From Sphingomonas glacialis (GTDB taxonomy: Bacteria; Pseudomonadota; Alphaproteobacteria; Sphingomonadales; Sphingomonadaceae), in the NCBI RefSeq assembly GCF_014653575.1, contig NZ_BNAQ01000004.1:326354-390353 (forward strand): a stretch of 64,000 bases of DNA. The letters run 5' to 3'. Positions 24,119-33,072 of the stretch are shown here, one piece after another. The translations under genes and the position numbers were made by a program. Within the stretch, counting starts at the first letter, position 1. Each line of letters opens with the position of its first letter. A model generated the notes under the pieces. That model was not told the DNA's origin. It saw only the letters and a list, made by a program, of their open reading frames with translations, and searched no databases.

Positions 24119-26347
24119 ATGCGGGCGAGTTGGGCTTTTGCGGGCGTGATGCTCGCCTGTGCGGCGGTGCCGGCCATGGCTGCTGATCCCGTCGCCACCC
24201 CGCTGACGCTGAAAGCGGTGTTCGGCAGCCCCGATCTCTCGGGCGTCCAGCCACGCGGCGTCAAGCTCTCGCCCGATGGCACGCTGCTCACCTCGCTGCG
24301 CCCGCGCGCCGAGGAGAAGGAGCGCTTCGACCTGTGGGCGCGCGACACGCGCACCGGCGTCGAGCGGATGCTGGTCGATTCGAAGAAGGTCGGCTCGGGG
24401 GCCGAGCTGTCCGAAGCCGAGAAGATGCAGCGCGAGCGCGCGCGCATCGCGGGCTCGAAGGGGATCGTGACCTATGATTGGGCGCCCGATGGCAAGACGA
24501 TATTGGTGCCGATCGACGGCGACCTGTATCTCGCCGGGCTCGACGGCACCACGCGGCGGCTGACCAACGCGCCGGGCGACGGCGCGCTCAACCCGGTGAT
24601 CAGCCCGAAGGGGGGCTTCGTCAGCTTCGTGCGGGGGCAGAACCTCTTCGTCCAGCCGCTCGGCGGCGGCGATGCGCGCGCGGTCAGCAGCGATGGCGGT
24701 GGCATGGTGCATTGGGGCGAGGCGGAGTTCGTCGCTCAGGAAGAAATGGACCGGCGCACGGGCTATTGGTGGTCGCCTGCCGACAGCCACATCGCGGTCG
24801 AGCGTTTCGACGAGGCGCCCGTCGGGATCGTCACGCGCGCCGCGATCGGGGCGAACGGGACCAAGGTCTATGACCAGCGCTATCCCGCCGCGGGCACGCC
24901 CAACGTCGCGGTCGCGCTGTACGTGATGAAGGCGGACGGGTCGGGGAAGGTAAAGGTCGATCTCGGCACTAACCCCGACATCTATCTCGCACGCGTCGAC
25001 TGGACGCCCGATGGCAGCGCGCTGCTCGTCCAGCGCGAGAGCCGCGACCAGAAGACGCTCGACATGCTCAAGGTCGATCCTGCGACGGGCAAGGCCACGG
25101 TGCTGTTCACCGAGAAATCGGGCACACGCAGCTGGCTCAATTTGTCCGACGCCTATCGTCCTATGAAGGACGGGAGCTTGATCTGGCGTTCGGAGCGGAC
25201 CGGCTTCGGCCATCTCTACCGCTTCAACAAGGGCCAGTGGACCGCGCTGACCAAGGGCGACTGGGTCGTCCAGGCGCTGCTCGGCGTCGACGAGGCCAAG
25301 GGCCGGCTGTTCTTCACGGGCAACAAGGACGGCGTGCTCGAGCAGCATCTCTATTCGGTCGACATCGCGCGCCCGAACGTAATCACGCGCCTCACCGAAG
25401 CCGGCTGGTGGAACAACGGCACGATGGACGACGCCGCGACGCGGATTATCGTCTCGCGCTCGAGCGCGGCCCAGCCGACGCAGGTCTATCTCGCCGACGT
25501 CGACGGCAAGCGGCTGTCGTGGATCAACGAGAATGCGATCAAGCCAGGGCATCCATACTACCCGTATCTCGCCAGCCACCAGCAGACCAAGTTCGGCACG
25601 ATCAAGGCCGACGACGGTACCGAGCTCTATTACGAGATGATCACCCCGCCGCTCGAGCCGGGGAAGAAATATCCGGTCTTCTTCCAGCATTATGGCGGCC
25701 CCGGCACCGGGCAGCAGGTCACGCGCGGCTGGGGCGGCGCGTTGCCGCAGTACCTGGTGCAGCACGGCTATATCTATTTCCAGATCGACAATCGCGGCTC
25801 GTACAATCGCGGCAAGGCGTTCGAGGATCACATCTACCGCGCGATGGGGACGGTCGAGGTCGCCGACCAGCTTGCGGGCGCGAAGTTCATCAAGAGCCAG
25901 CCGTTCGTCGATCCGGCCAAGGTTGCGATCTATGGCTGGTCGTATGGCGGCTACATGACGCTCAAGATGCTCGAGGCGAACCAGGGCGTCTATGCCGCCG
26001 GCGTGTCGGGCGCGCCGGTGACGCAATGGGAGCAGTACGACACCCACTATACCGAGCGCTACATGGGCTCGCCGGTGGCGGACAAGCAGGCCTATCTTGC
26101 GTCGGACGCGCTCGGCAAGGCGCCCGACATCAAGGATCCGCTGCTGCTGATCCACGGCATGGCCGACGACAACGTCGTCTTCACCAACTCGACGGCGTTT
26201 GCGGCACGGATGCAGGCGACCGCGACGCCGTTCGAGATGATGTTCTACCCGGGCTATACCCACCGTGTGGGTGGGCCGGGGATCAGCGAGCATCTGTGGG
26301 GGACGATCCTGACGTTCCTCGATCGCAACGTGAAGGACAAGAAGTAA
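24119..26347 (+). CDS. Secreted dipeptidyl peptidase IV (S9B prolyl oligopeptidase family)
   Basis: This encodes 742 residues with a signal peptide ending near AMA-A (residue 21). An N-terminal beta-propeller contains the double glutamate, QEE (Glu208-Glu209), that binds the free N-terminus of substrates. The catalytic domain has Ser608 in GWSYGGY, Asp in HGMADDNV (residues 679-686) and His715 in GYTHRV. It releases X-Pro and X-Ala dipeptides in the periplasm, feeding peptide use together with the M2 and M1 peptidases in this window. A REP pair follows the stop. Confidence 0.95.
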   Translation: MRASWAFAGVMLACAAVPAMAADPVATPLTLKAVFGSPDLSGVQPRGVKLSPDGTLLTSLRPRAEEKERFDLWARDTRTGVERMLVDSKKVGSGAELSEAEKMQRERARIAGSKGIVTYDWAPDGKTILVPIDGDLYLAGLDGTTRRLTNAPGDGALNPVISPKGGFVSFVRGQNLFVQPLGGGDARAVSSDGGGMVHWGEAEFVAQEEMDRRTGYWWSPADSHIAVERFDEAPVGIVTRAAIGANGTKVYDQRYPAAGTPNVAVALYVMKADGSGKVKVDLGTNPDIYLARVDWTPDGSALLVQRESRDQKTLDMLKVDPATGKATVLFTEKSGTRSWLNLSDAYRPMKDGSLIWRSERTGFGHLYRFNKGQWTALTKGDWVVQALLGVDEAKGRLFFTGNKDGVLEQHLYSVDIARPNVITRLTEAGWWNNGTMDDAATRIIVSRSSAAQPTQVYLADVDGKRLSWINENAIKPGHPYYPYLASHQQTKFGTIKADDGTELYYEMITPPLEPGKKYPVFFQHYGGPGTGQQVTRGWGGALPQYLVQHGYIYFQIDNRGSYNRGKAFEDHIYRAMGTVEVADQLAGAKFIKSQPFVDPAKVAIYGWSYGGYMTLKMLEANQGVYAAGVSGAPVTQWEQYDTHYTERYMGSPVADKQAYLASDALGKAPDIKDPLLLIHGMADDNVVFTNSTAFAARMQATATPFEMMFYPGYTHRVGGPGISEHLWGTILTFLDRNVKDKK

Positions 26348-26364
26348 GAATAACGGCGCTGATA

Positions 26365-26469
26365 CTTCCCCGGCGAAGGCCGGGGCCCAGGAGCGACACG
26401 AGAGCATGCGAGCGGCTGCGCTCCGTTACCTCTACCTTCGCTCCTGGGCCCCGGCCTTCGCCGGGGAGG
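26365..26469. repeat. REP-type inverted pair (CCCCGGC-GAAGGCCGGGG family)
   Basis: The left arm, CTTCCCCGGCGAAGGCCGGG, begins at 26365. The right arm, TGGGCCCCGGCCTTCGCCGG, is its reverse complement and runs to 26469. About 40 bases separate them. It lies between the DPP-IV and MgtC genes. Confidence 0.85.
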
Positions 26470-26505
26470 CGGTAGCGAGACAATCGGGCTAGGGCGGCCA
26501 TCATC

Positions 26506-27222
26506 ATGCGGTTCCTCACCACCTTCCACCTCTGGCCGTTCCTCGACACCGTCGTCAGCTACGTCGCGGCCTTCATCCTCGGCACGCTGATCGGCGCAGA
26601 GCGCCAGTATCGCCAGCGGACCGCGGGCCTGCGCACCAACGCGCTCGTCGCGCTTGGCTCGGCGGCGTTTGTCGATCTCGGGCAGCGCTTGGGTGGCGAC
26701 GTCGAGTCGATCCGGATCATCGCCTATGTCGTCTCCGGGATCGGTTTCCTCGGCGCGGGCGTGATCATGAAGGAGGGGATGAACGTCCGCGGGCTCAACA
26801 CCGCCGCAACCCTCTGGTGCTCGGCCGCAGTCGGCGCGATCGCGGGGAGCGACATGATCGCCGAGGCGGTGCTGCTGACCGGCTTCGTCATCCTCGCCAA
26901 CACGATGCTGCGCCCGCTGGTCGACGCCATCAACCGCATCCCGCTCGAGGGGCGCAGCGTCGAGGCGACGTATAGCGTGACGATCACCACCGATGCCGAG
27001 GACGCCGGCCCGATGGGCGACTTGCTGACCGAGCATCTCGAGACCGCGCAGCTCCCGGTCGCCGAACTCGACATCATCTCGCGTGGCGAGGACCGAGTGG
27101 AGATTGTGGCAAAGCTCGTCAGTACCAATATAGCGGTCAGCGAGCTCGATGCGCTGACCGATCATCTCGCGACGGTGCATGGAATAACCCATGCGACCTG
27201 GCAGGCGCGCACGCACGATTAG
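26506..27222 (+). CDS. MgtC/SapB-family membrane protein
   Basis: This encodes 238 residues. The N-terminal four to five helices carry the family signature ILGTLIGAERQYRQRTAGLR, GIGFLGAGVIMKEG and NTAATLWCSAAVGAIAG. A C-terminal ACT-like domain starts about residue 150 and ends at HATWQARTHD. MgtC proteins help bacteria survive low magnesium or inside macrophages and act on the F1Fo ATPase in Salmonella. In environmental bacteria the role is unclear. It has no visible Mg riboswitch. Confidence 0.88.
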   Translation: MRFLTTFHLWPFLDTVVSYVAAFILGTLIGAERQYRQRTAGLRTNALVALGSAAFVDLGQRLGGDVESIRIIAYVVSGIGFLGAGVIMKEGMNVRGLNTAATLWCSAAVGAIAGSDMIAEAVLLTGFVILANTMLRPLVDAINRIPLEGRSVEATYSVTITTDAEDAGPMGDLLTEHLETAQLPVAELDIISRGEDRVEIVAKLVSTNIAVSELDALTDHLATVHGITHATWQARTHD

Positions 27223-27283
27223 CAAAGCGATTGGACGCGCCGGCGTAATGTCGCTACGGGCGCGTTCCGAATTGGAGGAAGTT

Positions 27284-28312
27284 ATGGGTTATCGGATCGT
27301 GGTCGCGGGCGCGACGGGCAATGTCGGGCGCGAAATGCTCAATATTCTGGCGGAGCGCGAGTTCCCGCTCGACGATATTGCCGTCGTCGCATCGTCGCGC
27401 AGCCAGGGCGACGAGGTCGATTTCGGCGAGACGGGGCGCAAGCTCAAGGTCCAGAATATCGACCATTTCGACCCGACCGGCTGGGACATGGCGCTGTTCG
27501 CGATCGGCTCGGAAGGGACCAAGATCCACGCCCCGCGCTTTGCGGCTGCCGGCTGCACGGTGATCGACAATTCGTCGCTCTACCGGATGGACCCCGACGT
27601 GCCGCTGATCGTGCCGGAAGTGAACCCCGATGCGATCGCGGGCTATACCAAGCGCAACATCATCGCCAACCCGAACTGCTCGACCGCGCAGATGGTCGTG
27701 GCGCTCAAGCCCTTGCATGATTTCGCCAAGATCAAGCGTGTCGTCGTCTCGACCTATCAGTCGGTGTCGGGCGCGGGCAAGGCGGGGATGGACGAGCTGT
27801 TCGAGCAATCGCGCAACATCTTCGTCGGCGATTCGGCCGAAGCCAAGAAGTTCACCAAGCAGATCGCGTTCAACGTGATCCCGCACATCGACAGCTTCCT
27901 CGACGACGGATCGACCAAGGAAGAGTGGAAGATGGTGGTTGAGACCAAGAAGATCCTCGACCCCAAGATCAAGGTCACCGCGACCTGCGTGCGCGTGCCG
28001 GTGTTCGTCGGGCATTCGGAATCGATCAACATCGAGTTCGAGAACGAGATCTCGGCTGCACAGGCGCAGAAGATCCTGCGCGAGGCGCCCGGCGTGATGC
28101 TGGTCGATAAGCGCGAGGACGGTGGCTATGTCACGCCGGTCGAATGCGTCGGCGAATATGCGACCTTTATCAGCCGCGTGCGCGAGGATTCGACCGTCGA
28201 GAATGGCTTGTCTTTGTGGTGCGTTAGCGACAATCTCCGCAAGGGTGCGGCGTTGAACGCAGTGCAGATCGCGGAGCTGCTCGGGCGGCGGTATCTCAAC
28301 AAGGGGGACTGA
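27284..28312 (+). CDS. asd: Aspartate-semialdehyde dehydrogenase
   Basis: This encodes 342 residues. The NADP motif is VVAGATGNVGREML, the catalytic Cys132 is in NPNCSTAQM, and substrate residues are in STYQSVSGAGKAGMDEL. A His in HSESI is the general base. It converts aspartyl phosphate to aspartate semialdehyde, feeding lysine, meso-diaminopimelate, threonine and methionine synthesis. The start has GGAGGAA six bases upstream. Its stop overlaps the next start (TGATG). Confidence 0.95.
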   Translation: MGYRIVVAGATGNVGREMLNILAEREFPLDDIAVVASSRSQGDEVDFGETGRKLKVQNIDHFDPTGWDMALFAIGSEGTKIHAPRFAAAGCTVIDNSSLYRMDPDVPLIVPEVNPDAIAGYTKRNIIANPNCSTAQMVVALKPLHDFAKIKRVVVSTYQSVSGAGKAGMDELFEQSRNIFVGDSAEAKKFTKQIAFNVIPHIDSFLDDGSTKEEWKMVVETKKILDPKIKVTATCVRVPVFVGHSESINIEFENEISAAQAQKILREAPGVMLVDKREDGGYVTPVECVGEYATFISRVREDSTVENGLSLWCVSDNLRKGAALNAVQIAELLGRRYLNKGD

Positions 28313-28833
28313 TGATCGGACTCGGTTTGCTGGCAGTCGCGGCGGTGCACATGTGTCCCGTCGCGAATGCGCGCTACGTCCTGCGCAGCAATCCGGGTGT
28401 CACGCTCCATTTCGAAAATGCGCCGATCAACGACGACTGGCCGCAAGGCGTGGTGGTGGCTATCCACGGCGTAAAGACTGGGCGCACCAGTTACTGGCTG
28501 CCTTGGTATGGCGGCACCGACGGTGGGCGCCACATCCGCGGGACCGCATTGCTCGATCGGTCGAAAGATTTGGAGGCGCAGCGACGGGTGGAGCGCAGGG
28601 GAGACCTGGACTTCTTCCTCCTCGATTCCCGCTATCGCTTCTTGTCGAGCCTGCCCAAGCGCGGCAGCGCCGCGCCAGCGCATCTGCTGATCCCCAATTT
28701 GGATCTCTGGCATTTCTTCGACGCTGCCGGACAGCGTGACGACTCGCCGCGGGCCTTTTTCGACCTTGTGGGATGTCATCGGTCGACAGCACATGATCGC
28801 GGGAAGGACGCCATCCTGCCGTCTGTCGCATGA
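28312..28833 (+). CDS. Exported hypothetical protein coupled to asd
   Basis: This encodes 173 residues, starting on the last base of the asd stop codon. It probably has a signal peptide (residues 1-20, LGLLAVAAVHMC). The remainder (VVVAIHGVKTGRTSYWLPWY, RGDLDFFLLDSRY) resembles nothing I recognise. The coding quality declines after about residue 145. The C-terminus may be altered by the same rearrangement that truncated the following GFA gene. Confidence 0.55.
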   Translation: MIGLGLLAVAAVHMCPVANARYVLRSNPGVTLHFENAPINDDWPQGVVVAIHGVKTGRTSYWLPWYGGTDGGRHIRGTALLDRSKDLEAQRRVERRGDLDFFLLDSRYRFLSSLPKRGSAAPAHLLIPNLDLWHFFDAAGQRDDSPRAFFDLVGCHRSTAHDRGKDAILPSVA

Positions 28834-28881
28834 TGCTCGGCTAATGCGACGGTTCGGCGCGGGCACGCTCAGTAGACCCAG

Positions 28882-29076
28882 CCCGCGTGTATGATCTGTA
28901 TCACCGTCAGCAGCTTCGACGACCCGTCGCGCTTCCGCCCGATGCAGCATTTCTCGCCCGAGACTTGGCACGCGGCATGGCTCGACACTAAGGACCTTCC
29001 GACGACGACGCGCGTGGCGGATCATCCCTCCACGGCCGATCGATGGATGAAAGCGCTTGGCAAACTCCCCGACTGA
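28882..29076 (+). pseudogene. Remnant of a GFA-family (glutathione-dependent formaldehyde-activating-like) gene
   Basis: The visible 61-codon frame (ATG 28891) reads MICITVSSFDDPSRFRP, ..QHFSPETWHAAWLDTKDLP and ends DRWMKALGKLPD. This resembles the C-terminal third of GFA-fold proteins. The N-terminal Cys-rich zinc part is missing, and an in-frame stop lies just upstream (28873). The stop overlaps the following hydrolase by 20 bases. Identity is from memory of the family pattern. Confidence 0.5.
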
Positions 29077-29818
29077 ACCGCAGTTCTTCGAGAGCTTCGA
29101 TGACACCCGCCTGGCATGGCGCGAAATGGGCGAGGGGCGCCCTGTCGTGCTGATCCACGGCTTCTTCTCGAACGCGACGATCAACTGGATTAAATACGGC
29201 CACGCCGCGAAGATCGCTGCGGCGGGTTTCCGCGTGATCATGCCCGATCTGCGCGCGCACGGCCACAGCGCCAAGCCGCATGATGCCGCCAGCTATCCGC
29301 CCGACGTGCTGATGCGCGACGGCTTCGCGCTGATCGAGCACCTCGGGCTCTCCGATTACGATCTCGCGGGCTATTCGCTCGGTGGGCGTACGACGATGCG
29401 GATGCTTGCCAATCGCGCGACGCCGCGACGCGCGGTGCTGTCGGGGATGGGGCTCGAGGGCATCCTTCACACCTCGGGGCGCGGGCATTATTTCCACAAC
29501 GTGCTGACCAACCTCGGCAGCTTCGCGCGCGGGAGCAGCGAGTGGCTGACCGAGGCGTTCCTCAAGACCACGGGCGGCGATCCGGTGGCATTGCTGCGCA
29601 TCCTCGACACCTTCGTCGATACGCCCGCCGCAGCGATCGCGGCGATCGAGACACCGACCCTCGTTGTCACCGGCGTCGATGACGACGACAATGGCTCGGG
29701 CGAAGCGCTCGCCGAAGCGATGCGGCATGCGACCTTCCGGTCAGTGCCGGGCAACCATATGAGCGCGGTGCTCAAGCCCGAGCTCGGCGCAGCAATCGCA
29801 GAGTTTCTCGCGGCTTGA
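29057..29818 (+). CDS. Alpha/beta hydrolase
   Basis: This encodes 253 residues. The start is TTG 29057, because no in-frame ATG precedes the fold. Motifs are VVLIHGFFSNA, PDLRAHGHSAKP, the nucleophile elbow AGYSLGGRTT (Ser), Asp in VVTGVDDDDN and His in VPGNHMSAV. It is a cytoplasmic serine hydrolase of unknown substrate. It overlaps the GFA remnant, which probably once provided translational coupling. Confidence 0.85.
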   Translation: MANSPTEPQFFESFDDTRLAWREMGEGRPVVLIHGFFSNATINWIKYGHAAKIAAAGFRVIMPDLRAHGHSAKPHDAASYPPDVLMRDGFALIEHLGLSDYDLAGYSLGGRTTMRMLANRATPRRAVLSGMGLEGILHTSGRGHYFHNVLTNLGSFARGSSEWLTEAFLKTTGGDPVALLRILDTFVDTPAAAIAAIETPTLVVTGVDDDDNGSGEALAEAMRHATFRSVPGNHMSAVLKPELGAAIAEFLAA

Positions 29819-29870
29819 CCGGGCGCGGGATGCGGCACAGATTGCCGCATCACGTAAAACGGGGCTTTCC

Positions 29871-31709
29871 ATGATCCGCACAGGTATTTCTTCGCTCGCG
29901 CTCGTTCTGGCGCTGGCGACCACGCCGACGCTCGCCGCGGCCGCGCCGGCGCCCGCTGCCGCGACGGTCGCGCCGACCACCGCCGAGGCCGACGCCTTCG
30001 TCGCGCGTGCGGAAAAGGAGCTCGCGGATTTCTCGACCCCCGCGCAGCAGGCGGCGTGGATCAACGCGACCTACATCACCGATGACACCGATGCGATCGC
30101 CGCCAAGTTCGGCGCCGAGGGCACCGAGATGCAGGTCCGCCTCGCGCTCGAGGCCGCGAAATATGCGAGCCTGCCCGGCCTGTCGTTCGACACCAAGCGC
30201 AAGCTCGACTTGCTTCGCAACGGCCTGACGCTGCCCGCACCGACCACGCCGGGTGCTGCAGCCGAGCTGTCGACGATCGTGACCAAGCTCGGCTCGGATT
30301 ATGGCAAGGGCAAGGGAACGCTCGACGGGAAGCCGATCAACGGCAGCGACATCGAGGCGGCGATGGGCGAGGTGCGCGATCCCGCCAAGTCGAAGGAGAT
30401 GTGGGTCAGCTGGCACGACGCCGTCGGCGCGCCGATGCGCAAGGATTTCGCGCGCGAAGTCGTCATTGCCAACCAGGGTGCGAAGGGGCTCGGTTATGCC
30501 GATGTCGGCGCGCTGTGGCGCTCGGGGTACGACATGACACCGGCGCAGTTCGAAGCGACCGCCGACACGCTGTGGAAGCAGGTCGAGCCGCTCTACAAAG
30601 CGCTCCACACCTATGTCCGCTGGAAGCTCAACGCGAAATATGGCGATGCGGTGCAGCCCAAGACCGGCGCGATCCGCGCCGACCTGCTCGGCAACATGTG
30701 GGCGCAGGAATGGGGCAATATCTATGATGTCGTCGCCCCGGCAGGCGCAGGCGATGTCGGCTACGACGTCGGCGATCTGCTGAAGGCCAAGCGCTACGAT
30801 CCGATCAAGATGTTCAAGACCGGCGAGGGCTTCTATTCCTCGCTCGGCTTCAAGCCGCTGCCCGATACCTTCTGGGCGCGCTCGCAGATCGTCAAGCCGG
30901 CCGACCGCGAGGTCGTGTGTCATGCCTCGGCGTGGGACGTCGACAGCGTCAATGATTTGCGGATCAAGATGTGCACCAAGGTCAATGGCGACGACTTCGT
31001 CACGATCCATCACGAGATGGGCCATAATTACTATCAGCGCGCGTATAACGCGCAGCCCTTCCTCTACCGCAATGGCGCGAACGACGGCTTTCACGAGGCG
31101 ATCGGCGATTTCGTCGCGCTTTCGATCACGCCCGATTATCTGGTCAAGATCGGCCTGCTCGATCCCGCCAAGGTGCCGAGCCCCGACAAGGATATCGGCC
31201 TGCTGCTCAAGCAGGCGATGGACAAGGTCGCCTTCCTGCCGTTCGGCCTGCTGATCGACAAATGGCGTTGGGGCGTATTCTCGGGCGCGACGCCGGAGGC
31301 GCAGTATGAGAAGAGCTGGAACGAGCTGCGGCTGAAGTATCAAGGGATCGTCCCGCCGGTGCCCCGCGACGAGACGCGCTTCGATCCGGGCGCGAAATAC
31401 CATGTCGCGGCGAGCGTGCCCTATGCGCGCTACTTCCTCGCGCGGCTCTACCAGTTCCAATTCTATCAGGCGGCGTGCAAGCAGTCAGGCTGGACCGGGC
31501 CGCTGCATCGCTGTTCGTTCTACGGCAACAAGGAAGTCGGCGCGAAGCTCGACGCGATGCTCGCGATGGGCCAGTCGAAGCCGTGGCCCGAGGCGCTGCA
31601 GGCGTTCACCGGCAGCCGCGAGCTGTCGGGGCAGGCGATGGTCGAGTATTTCGCGCCGCTCAAGGCGTGGTTGGACAAGCAGAACCAGGGGAAGCCAAGC
31701 GGATGGTAA
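29871..31709 (+). CDS. Secreted M2 peptidyl-dipeptidase (ACE-like)
   Basis: This encodes 612 residues with a signal peptide and an Ala/Pro-rich start. The zinc motif HEMGH is at residues 381-385, and the third ligand Glu409 lies in FHEAIGDF, with the spacing found in angiotensin-converting enzyme. A chloride-like basic residue cannot be judged. The family removes C-terminal dipeptides from oligopeptides. The protein should be periplasmic or in the outer membrane. Its stop overlaps the next start by seven bases. Confidence 0.93.
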   Translation: MIRTGISSLALVLALATTPTLAAAAPAPAAATVAPTTAEADAFVARAEKELADFSTPAQQAAWINATYITDDTDAIAAKFGAEGTEMQVRLALEAAKYASLPGLSFDTKRKLDLLRNGLTLPAPTTPGAAAELSTIVTKLGSDYGKGKGTLDGKPINGSDIEAAMGEVRDPAKSKEMWVSWHDAVGAPMRKDFAREVVIANQGAKGLGYADVGALWRSGYDMTPAQFEATADTLWKQVEPLYKALHTYVRWKLNAKYGDAVQPKTGAIRADLLGNMWAQEWGNIYDVVAPAGAGDVGYDVGDLLKAKRYDPIKMFKTGEGFYSSLGFKPLPDTFWARSQIVKPADREVVCHASAWDVDSVNDLRIKMCTKVNGDDFVTIHHEMGHNYYQRAYNAQPFLYRNGANDGFHEAIGDFVALSITPDYLVKIGLLDPAKVPSPDKDIGLLLKQAMDKVAFLPFGLLIDKWRWGVFSGATPEAQYEKSWNELRLKYQGIVPPVPRDETRFDPGAKYHVAASVPYARYFLARLYQFQFYQAACKQSGWTGPLHRCSFYGNKEVGAKLDAMLAMGQSKPWPEALQAFTGSRELSGQAMVEYFAPLKAWLDKQNQGKPSGW

Positions 31710-32452
31710 CATCCTTCCTGATCATGGCCGTTCTCGCGGGCCAGGCCGTCACCGGCGGGAGCCCGCCTGTGACGGTTGAGATCGTTGCTTCCGGGCGCGT
31801 TGAAACGCCCGCGGATCGCTTTCGCGTCTCGGGCAACGTCCTCGCCTGCGGTGCTACAAAGGCCGAGGCGGATGCGGCGTTGGCGCGCAAGGTCGCCGAG
31901 CTCGAAGCGAGCCTGCGCGCCATCGGCGTCACCAAGGCGCAGCCGCTCGAACGGCCCTCGCTCGCCGGGATGATGGGGGCGATGTCCGGCACGCGCGGGT
32001 CGTATGGTTGCAATACGGTCGATTTGAAGGATCTGCTCGCAAGTCCCGGAGCGGCGACGAAGCCAAAGCCGGCCGAGCGGCTCGGTGCGAATGCGCCGGT
32101 TTCGTTTGACGCGCCAAGTCGGTCCGTGGCGATGCGCGCGATTGCGGCGCTTACGGCGGCCGATGCGAAACCGGCCGAAAAGCCGCTCGCGATCTTGATC
32201 GACGATACGACAGCGCGGCGTGCGGCCAAGCAGCAAGCATTGACCAAGGCAAGGCAGGAAGCTGCTGCGTACGCCGTGTCGCTAGGATCCGGACCTGCCA
32301 CGCTGACCAGAATCAGCGAGAAGCAGGACTGGAACTCGACCGATTTTGCGGGCCAGATGGTCCGGATGATCGGCCTCGCCGCCTCGGCTCCCGGCGACTC
32401 CGTAGCGACCGATGTGACGTTGACGGTAGAATTCAGGCTGGGCGAGCGGTGA
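31703..32452 (+). CDS. SIMPL-domain exported protein
   Basis: This encodes 249 residues from ATG 31703, which overlaps the M2 peptidase gene by seven bases. A signal peptide is likely (MVTSFLIMAVLAGQA). The core has the SIMPL pattern: VTVEIVASGRVETPADRFRV near the start, a conserved Lys/Ala-rich helix KQQALTKARQEAAAYAVSLG, and a final beta strand VTLTVEFRL. These periplasmic oligomeric proteins have poorly known roles. Coexpression with the M2 peptidase is likely. Confidence 0.8.
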   Translation: MVTSFLIMAVLAGQAVTGGSPPVTVEIVASGRVETPADRFRVSGNVLACGATKAEADAALARKVAELEASLRAIGVTKAQPLERPSLAGMMGAMSGTRGSYGCNTVDLKDLLASPGAATKPKPAERLGANAPVSFDAPSRSVAMRAIAALTAADAKPAEKPLAILIDDTTARRAAKQQALTKARQEAAAYAVSLGSGPATLTRISEKQDWNSTDFAGQMVRMIGLAASAPGDSVATDVTLTVEFRLGER

Positions 32453-32495
32453 ACGATGTGTGATCGGCCGCACGACGTCCGATCACCGTCCTGAC

Positions 32496-33002
32496 TTATT
32501 CCGGAACCGTGCCTTCATCGGCGATCCCGGCTTCGAACGACGCGCTTGAATCGGTGCCATCGGCCTGATGCGCGTGCGCGCCGGGGTTGAGCTTTTCGTC
32601 GCGCGGCGTGCTCGAGCGCAGGGCGAAGAGCGCGGCGGTGGCGGCGGCGCCGATCGCGGCGATCCCGCCGACGACGGTGGCTTTGCCCCAGCGGCTCCCG
32701 GACTTGGCGCGCGGCGTGGCGGCGGCGGCGGCAGTCGTCTTGGCAGGCGCCTTGCGCGCGGTCGCTGGCTTGCTTGCCGTCGCGCGCGTCGAGGTCGTCG
32801 GACGCGGCTTGGCGGGCTTGCGCGGGGCGGGGGCCTTGGTCGGGGTGGCCTTTACCGTGGCTTCAACTGGCGTTTTGCTGGTGGCCGCTGTCTTGCGCGG
32901 GGTGGCGGGCTTGGCCTTGGCCGGTGGGGGCGGCGTCGCAGATGCGTCCGCCGCCGGGCGCTTAGACTCAGTATCGGTCGGCTTTTTGGGCGGCGTTGCC
33001 AT
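32496..33002 (-). CDS. Lys/Ala/Pro-rich protein with membrane helix
   Basis: This encodes 168 residues from ATG 33002. About 105 residues of low-complexity Lys-Pro-Ala-Thr repeats (TPRKTAATSKTPVEATVK, KAPAPRKPAKPRP) resemble histone H1-like or AlgP tails. A transmembrane helix follows (VVGGIAAIGAAATAALFAL), then an acidic end. The basic region would face the cytoplasm and could bind nucleic acid, and the protein may tether it to the membrane. That role is inferred. It is convergent with the SIMPL gene. Confidence 0.7.
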   Translation of the reverse strand: MATPPKKPTDTESKRPAADASATPPPPAKAKPATPRKTAATSKTPVEATVKATPTKAPAPRKPAKPRPTTSTRATASKPATARKAPAKTTAAAAATPRAKSGSRWGKATVVGGIAAIGAAATAALFALRSSTPRDEKLNPGAHAHQADGTDSSASFEAGIADEGTVPE

Positions 33003-33072
33003 GGGGTCGTCCTTGTTCGTTGAGCTTGCGTAACGCACGAAGCCGCCGGGGTGTCCCCCAACGGGGCGTGGC

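Noticed and set aside
24044..26407. A 787-codon open frame on the minus strand opposite the dipeptidyl peptidase gene
   Set aside because: It is a shadow frame caused by high GC and codon bias of the real gene. It shows no domain pattern, whereas the plus-strand protein has a full catalytic triad.
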